Source: an uncultured Clostridia bacterium
GTDB taxonomy: Bacteria > Bacillota > Clostridia > Peptostreptococcales > Acidaminobacteraceae
Assembly: GCA_937880545.1 (NCBI GenBank)
Contig: CALFKA010000293.1
Location: forward strand, 1-9,542
Length of the DNA: 9,542 nt
Direction: 5' to 3'
In this document: positions 5,838 to 9,542 of the stretch, piece by piece
Position numbering within the stretch: the stretch's first letter is position 1
How the letters are laid out: the number at the start of each line of letters is the position of its first letter
Translations under genes and position numbers: made by a program
Notes under the pieces: generated by a model
What the model saw: the letters and a program-made list of their open reading frames with translations, nothing else
What the model was told of the DNA's origin: nothing
Database searches by the model: none

Positions 5838-7298
5838 TCAGGCGATGGCGGCGGCTTTCGAAGCCTCGTATGCTTCAATCTCTTCCGGGGTCATCGGCGT
5901 CTGCCACAGACCTAAGTAGGCTAGGATAACGGCGACGATGGGGTTGATGATGTTGAGTAGCGCCCAAGGCAAGTACACCAGCGTCGGAACTTTGAGTGCT
6001 TGCGACATAAAAGCGCCACATGTATTCCACGGAATGAGAGGCGAGGTGAGAGTGCCTGAGTCTTCCAGTGTCCGTGAGAGGTTTTTGGGTGCCAAATGTC
6101 TTTCGGCATAGGCATCCTTGAACATGCGTCCGGGAATGACGATCGCCAGATACTGGTCAGCCGAAACGATGTTGATGAAGATACAGGAGAGAACCGTAAC
6201 CAAGACGAGGGAGCCGGTGCCACGGGCAAGTTTCAGAAGAGACTCTGCCATGACGCCAAGCATTCCGGTCGCCTCCAGTATACCTCCGAAGGTCAAAGCG
6301 CAGATAATGAGAGAGACGGTCCACATCATCGACTGCAGTCCTCCGGAACTTAAGAGTTCGGCGACCATTTCCTGTGCCTCATTGGGATTGTCAAAGGAGA
6401 TTTCAAAGCCCTCCTGTGCCACAGACATGACACTCTCAAAGCTTGCGCCTTGAACGAGAAGCGCGAAGAGCACTCCCAATGCCACGCCACCTAAAAGTCC
6501 TGGAATCGCCGGTACGCGAAGGACCACCATGACGATAACCAGAACAGGCGGAACCAGCAAAAGCGGAGAAATGGTAAAGTTAGCTTCCAGTGTGTCGAGG
6601 ATGTTCTGGATGTTTTGCGTATCCAGAGCAGCACTAGAGAAGCGCAGTCCGAGAACAACAAAAATAACAAAGACAATGACATAACTGATGCCCGTTGTAT
6701 AAATCATGTGACGGATATGGTCAAAGAGCGTGGCACCCGCCATAGCAGGAGCTAAGTTTGTCGTATCAGATAAGGGCGACATTTTGTCTCCGAAGTAGGC
6801 CCCGGAGATGACAGCACCGGCTGCCATACCGGCAGGAATTCCCAGACCATAGGCAATACCGATCAGAGCGACCCCGATGGTACCGGCGGTCGTCCAGGAC
6901 GATCCGGTGGCAATCGATACGATAGAGCAGATGATCATGGAGGCCGCCAAGAAAATCCCCGGTGAAATCATCTTCAGACCGTAGTAGATCAGGGTGGGGA
7001 CGACACCAGCCGCAATCCAGGTTCCAATCAGAATACCGATGATCATTAAGATAATGATTGCCTGCATGCCCATGTTAATGGTGGCGAGGATACCTTTTTC
7101 CAGATCTTCCCATTTTGTACCGAGAAAGAAAAAGGCTACCCCGGCTGCTATGATAGATCCAATAATCAGTGGGATATGTACATCTTGTTCAAACTTAACG
7201 ACAAAGAAGTAAAGAATCACAACGAGAGAAAGAATGGGGATAAGCGCTATACCAAGTGATGGTTTCTTTGATTCATTCTTTTTAATATCACTCGACAT
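5838..7298 (-). CDS. nhaC: NhaC-family Na+/H+ antiporter
   Basis: This 486-residue integral membrane protein should exchange cytoplasmic Na+ for external H+. It has roughly 11-12 hydrophobic segments starting near residue 16. The family core is intact: ATGSSWTTAGTIGVALIGIA, then AGAVISGAYFGDKMSPLSDTTNLA, where Asp and Ser/Thr residues sit in the transport region, and near the C-terminus SADQYLAIVIPGRMF, LEDSGTLTSPLIPWNTCGA and the closing helix. These signatures separate NhaC from NhaA, NhaB and NhaD; a role with other substrates, such as malate-lactate exchange seen in some NhaC relatives (MleN), cannot be excluded. ATG 7298 has a strong AAGGAGGG five bases upstream. It stands alone: a terminator follows, and the gene upstream is divergent. 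Confidence 0.93.
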   Translation of the reverse strand: MSSDIKKNESKKPSLGIALIPILSLVVILYFFVVKFEQDVHIPLIIGSIIAAGVAFFFLGTKWEDLEKGILATINMGMQAIIILMIIGILIGTWIAAGVVPTLIYYGLKMISPGIFLAASMIICSIVSIATGSSWTTAGTIGVALIGIAYGLGIPAGMAAGAVISGAYFGDKMSPLSDTTNLAPAMAGATLFDHIRHMIYTTGISYVIVFVIFVVLGLRFSSAALDTQNIQNILDTLEANFTISPLLLVPPVLVIVMVVLRVPAIPGLLGGVALGVLFALLVQGASFESVMSVAQEGFEISFDNPNEAQEMVAELLSSGGLQSMMWTVSLIICALTFGGILEATGMLGVMAESLLKLARGTGSLVLVTVLSCIFINIVSADQYLAIVIPGRMFKDAYAERHLAPKNLSRTLEDSGTLTSPLIPWNTCGAFMSQALKVPTLVYLPWALLNIINPIVAVILAYLGLWQTPMTPEEIEAYEASKAAAIA

Positions 7299-7319
7299 TA
7301 AACCCTCCTTAGGTTTATT

Positions 7320-7332
7320 ACGGATATTCCGT
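7320..7332 (-). repeat. Short inverted repeat in the nhaC leader
   Basis: ACGGA and TCCGT flank a three-base centre, giving a small dyad between the predicted nhaC transcription start and its ribosome site. It may be a weak hairpin or an operator, or chance; nothing else supports a function. Confidence 0.3.
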
Positions 7333-7366
7333 GGTAGGACGAATAAGAATCACTCTGCTTGCTGTT

Positions 7367-7395
7367 ACTTTATCAGAATGTAAGCAAACATGCAA
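7367..7395 (-). promoter_or_regulatory. Candidate nhaC promoter
   Basis: Minus-strand TTGCAT (7395-7390), a 17-base spacer and TGA-TAAAGT (7375-7367) make a plausible but imperfect promoter with a TGn extension. It would give a leader of about 60 bases. The -35 region overlaps the GCAAAC/TGCAA repeats at 7384-7406, where a regulator could bind. Confidence 0.35.
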
Positions 7396-7476
7396 TGCAA
7401 GCAAACTGAACTAAAAAGGTCACTTTTTTAACATATTTTCTCAGCCTCATCTTTCGCCCGTGAGGTCCTCAATCTG

Positions 7477-7485
7477 TGCTAAAAT
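7477..7485 (+). promoter_or_regulatory. Extended -10 promoter of the TPR-like membrane protein gene
   Basis: TGC-TAAAAT matches a sigma-A extended -10 element; no good -35 is seen 17 bases upstream. The start of transcription would fall near 7492, leaving about 23 bases before the GTG start, with the ribosome site inside that leader. Confidence 0.55.
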
Positions 7486-7514
7486 GATGACAGCAAACTT
7501 GAGAGGAGATCTCT

Positions 7515-8021
7515 GTGTTTACACCCCCCAAAGACCCTTCCGTCGCCATGTATTTCATCTATGCTTTGAGCGCTTTGCTTCTGCTCTACGCTGTCTACCG
7601 GAGCCTCTTTACCCGGCTCGTCACCCCGGAAGATTATATTAAAAGAGCCAACAATTATGTATCGTATTTTCGTTCTTATAACAAAGCCATCCAAGTGCTG
7701 GAAAAAGGTCTGATGCTACCGGACCTGAAAGAGGAGGAAAAACAAGAAATTCATTTTCACCTGGGCATCCAGCACCACCGTTTGCGCGATTTTGCTACAG
7801 CCGCAAAGCACTTCGACCATGTCCTGCCGAGAATCAAAAAGAAAAAGTTGGAGTACTCCAAAGGCTACCTTGACATGATCATGAGTTATTACAATGATGG
7901 ACAGGAGGGCGTCGCCCGTGGCCTCTATCATCAGCTCTTAAAAAAGCAGCACATTGATCCACGCTTCGGCTTCGTTACCTCTCTGGATAATCGCATCTTT
8001 AAAGAAGCAAGGAAGAAATAA
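7515..8021 (+). CDS. Small membrane-anchored TPR-like protein, function unknown
   Basis: I do not recognise the family. The start is GTG at 7515 with AGGAG at 7504-7508, six bases ahead. The 168-residue product has one hydrophobic helix (about residues 11-31, MYFIYALSALLLLYAVY) followed by basic and polar helices. Residues about 40-140 are helical and resemble two or three tetratricopeptide-like units: YNKAIQVLEKGLMLP, then HFHLGIQHHRLRDFATAAKHFDHVLP, then YLDMIMSYYNDGQEGVARGLYHQLL. The spacing and small/large residue pattern suit TPRs, but the match is by eye. The likely topology places the TPR part in the cytoplasm, since the flank after the helix is more basic (YRSLFTRL). It is the only plus-strand gene here, transcribed away from nhaC and toward fprA, with a shared terminator behind it. 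It probably acts as a membrane-bound protein-protein interaction adaptor, which is inference. Confidence 0.88.
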   Translation: MFTPPKDPSVAMYFIYALSALLLLYAVYRSLFTRLVTPEDYIKRANNYVSYFRSYNKAIQVLEKGLMLPDLKEEEKQEIHFHLGIQHHRLRDFATAAKHFDHVLPRIKKKKLEYSKGYLDMIMSYYNDGQEGVARGLYHQLLKKQHIDPRFGFVTSLDNRIFKEARKK

Positions 8022-8042
8022 GCCATACATCTCATCCATAGT

Positions 8043-8087
8043 AAAAAGCCGCTGGGTTCTCCCTTTTTGGGTTCACACAGCGGCTTT
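8043..8087. terminator. Bidirectional terminator between the TPR-like gene and fprA
   Basis: AAAGCCGCTG (8045-8054) and CAGCGGCTTT (8078-8087) form a perfect 10-bp stem with a 23-base loop that contains CCC/GGG around five Ts. On the plus strand the stem ends in TTT; on the minus strand the complementary arm runs into TTTTT (8047-8043). It sits between two convergent genes, 21 bases after one stop and 5 bases after the other, and can serve both. Confidence 0.85.
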
Positions 8088-8092
8088 CATCT

Positions 8093-9313
8093 TTAATTGA
8101 GTTTTCGTTCCCGTACACTCTCGGCGATGGCATCCGCCATCTCATCAAGCTCACTTTCTTTGTCTTCGTTTAGCGCACTGGCGATCGTCACGCGCCCACC
8201 GAGGACATCGATGTACTTCATCTCCTCATCGAGGAAGGCTTCCATCAGGTCTCCCGACTTGGGTGCCCAGGTGCCGTTTTCCAAAATAGCAAAGGTGCGG
8301 TTTTGCACATTGAGTGCCTTCATATCCATTAGGTAGTTGTGCATCACAGGATAGATGCCCAGATTGTAGGTGACCGAAGCCAGTACAATGTGGCTCAGCC
8401 GAAAAGTCTCTGCGATCAGATAGGAGACATGGGTGTTGGAGACATCATAGACCCATACATTGGTGATCCCTCGTTCACAGAGCTTGCTGGCGAGTGCTTG
8501 CGCAGCATATTCGGTGTTGCCGTACATAGAGGCGTAGGCGATGAGGACGCCTTTTTCCTCCGGTTCATACCGGCTCCACTTATCATATTTTTCAAGGATA
8601 TACCCCAGATCTTTTCTCCAAACCGGGCCGTGCAGTGGGCAGATCGTCTTGATCTCCAGCGTCGCCGCTTTCTTCATCAGCGCCTGGACAAAGCTTCCGT
8701 ATTTTCCGACGATATTCGTAAAATATCGTCTCGCTTCATCGATCCAGTCGCGGTCAAAGTCCACCTCATCGGCAAAGAGTTTGCCGTCGAGAGCGATGAA
8801 TGAGCCAAACGCATCAGCAGAAAAGAGCGTTCCGTCTGTCAGATCAAAAGACACCATGGCTTCCGGCCAGTGGATCATCGGGGCTTCGATGAAGGCAATC
8901 ACATGCTTTCCAAGGCTCAGACTGTCGCCTTCTTTGACTTCGATCGTCTCCACCTCATCGATGCCAAAGCCGTACTGATGCATCATCAAAAACGCCTTTT
9001 CCGTGCTGACTACTTTGACATTGGGGTAGCGCAGGATGATCTCCTCTATGGAAGCGCCATGATCAGGCTCCATATGGTTGATAATTAGGTAGTCGAGATC
9101 TCTGTCTCCCAAAACGGAGCGGATATTGGAGAGAAACTCCCGACAGATCGACCAGTCAACGGTATCAAACAGAGCTGTCTTCTCGTCCATCATCAGGTAG
9201 GCGTTATAGGAGACGCCGTGCGGAATCGGATGGATGTTTTCAAAAAGTTCCAGCCTGTGATCATTGCCGCCGACCCAGTACAGGTCTTCTGTTACTTTTC
9301 TTACGCAGTACAT
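8093..9313 (-). CDS. fprA: Flavodiiron protein (FprA-type A-flavoprotein, O2/NO reductase)
   Basis: Flavodiiron proteins reduce O2 to water, or NO to N2O, in the cytoplasm of anaerobes, taking electrons from rubredoxin. The 406 residues form the minimal two-domain (class A) type. The N-terminal metallo-beta-lactamase-like domain shows the full set of diiron ligands: His80, Glu82, Asp84 and His85 (HMEPDH), His148, Asp167 and His228 (PLHGP). The flavodoxin domain begins near residue 254, with the FMN phosphate loop ASMYGNT at 261-267. No rubredoxin or flavin-reductase domain is fused to it. ATG 9313 has TAGGAGGG just upstream, overlapping the rubredoxin stop, so the two genes are co-transcribed and the partner is next door. 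O2 versus NO preference cannot be told from sequence alone. Confidence 0.96.
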   Translation of the reverse strand: MYCVRKVTEDLYWVGGNDHRLELFENIHPIPHGVSYNAYLMMDEKTALFDTVDWSICREFLSNIRSVLGDRDLDYLIINHMEPDHGASIEEIILRYPNVKVVSTEKAFLMMHQYGFGIDEVETIEVKEGDSLSLGKHVIAFIEAPMIHWPEAMVSFDLTDGTLFSADAFGSFIALDGKLFADEVDFDRDWIDEARRYFTNIVGKYGSFVQALMKKAATLEIKTICPLHGPVWRKDLGYILEKYDKWSRYEPEEKGVLIAYASMYGNTEYAAQALASKLCERGITNVWVYDVSNTHVSYLIAETFRLSHIVLASVTYNLGIYPVMHNYLMDMKALNVQNRTFAILENGTWAPKSGDLMEAFLDEEMKYIDVLGGRVTIASALNEDKESELDEMADAIAESVRERKLN

Positions 9314-9322
9314 GGTTCCCTC

Positions 9323-9538
9323 CTATCTTCTGTCCGCAGGGACAAACGCTTCAATAAAGTTGGCCTTCTCTTCTCCACACTCCGGACAGATCCATTCTTC
9401 CGGCAGTTTTTCAAAGAGTGTACCTTCTGCTATATCCGCCGTATCATCTCCAAGGGAAGCAATATACTCATAGCCGCAGCCATTGCAGACATACGTCTTA
9501 TAGCTGGGCGCCAGTTTCTTCGGCTTGGAGCGTTTCAT
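9323..9538 (-). CDS. Rubredoxin (possibly cut at the right edge)
   Basis: Rubredoxin is a small one-electron carrier with a single iron bound by four cysteines; here they are Cys18, Cys21, Cys51 and Cys54 (YVCNGCGYEY and WICPECG). The GTLFEKLPEEW stretch before the second pair is typical. From the first in-frame ATG (9538) the product has 71 residues against about 52-55 for classical rubredoxins. The excess is a basic N-terminal leader (MKRSKPKKLAPSYKT) and a tail after the second knuckle (NFIEAFVPADRR). Only four bases precede that ATG in the window, so its ribosome site cannot be judged and the reading frame may extend further out. It lies nine bases before fprA and probably feeds it electrons. 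Confidence 0.88.
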   Translation of the reverse strand: MKRSKPKKLAPSYKTYVCNGCGYEYIASLGDDTADIAEGTLFEKLPEEWICPECGEEKANFIEAFVPADRR

Positions 9539-9542
9539 CTTC

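Noticed and set aside
5268..5915. Plus-strand reading frame of 215 codons
   Set aside because: It covers lepB in reverse, the nhaC terminator and the end of nhaC, and has no ribosome site or family resemblance.
7413..7428. AAAAAG-GTCA-CTTTTT as a terminator
   Set aside because: It lies between divergent genes where no transcript should end, and the stem is only six mostly A-T pairs.

Overview
The window reads as a stretch of ordinary chromosome from an anaerobic Firmicute, most likely a member of the Clostridia or a related class. Three things point there: Firmicute-type genes (darA, ricT, an Spx/ArsC-like protein), strong AGGAGG-type ribosome binding sites, and a rubredoxin plus flavodiiron oxygen-reductase pair typical of strict anaerobes. 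By eye the GC content is near 50 %. I cannot name a genus. Nine complete genes, plus one gene cut at each window edge, fill nearly all of the sequence, and all but one lie on the minus strand. No gene-free stretch exceeds 300 bases. I see no rRNA, tRNA, CRISPR array, insertion sequence or phage gene.

Layout in minus-strand reading order (high to low coordinates). (a) 9538-8093: rubredoxin and an FprA-type flavodiiron protein, two adjacent genes for O2/NO reduction; the rubredoxin gene touches the right edge. (b) 8087-7515: a plus-strand gene for a small membrane-anchored TPR-like protein, separated from fprA by a shared bidirectional terminator. (c) 7514-7299: a 216-base divergent intergenic region. 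(d) 7298-5838: an NhaC-family Na+/H+ antiporter with its own terminator. (e) 5741-2969: lepB-darA-holB-ricT, a tightly packed operon with an extended -10 promoter in front of lepB and a hairpin plus T-run at its end. (f) 2941-1048: trmN6-rsmI-Spx/ArsC-like gene, joined by two ATGA overlaps. (g) 1008-1: a lipoprotein gene that runs off the left edge.

The core, darA-holB-ricT-trmN6-rsmI, is the Firmicute block known from Bacillus subtilis as yaaQ-yaaR-holB-yaaT-yabA-yabB-yazA-yabC. It links a c-di-AMP receptor, the clamp-loader delta' subunit, an RNA-processing factor and two RNA methyltransferases. Here yaaR, yabA and yazA are absent, and lepB (signal peptidase I) stands where tmk usually is.

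I looked for an undescribed system and found no convincing one. The most unusual local signal is the ricT/trmN6 junction. A terminator-like hairpin contains the ricT stop codon, and the trmN6 start just after it has no visible Shine-Dalgarno sequence although the downstream genes depend on it. The least characterised genes are the TPR-like membrane protein and the edge lipoprotein.
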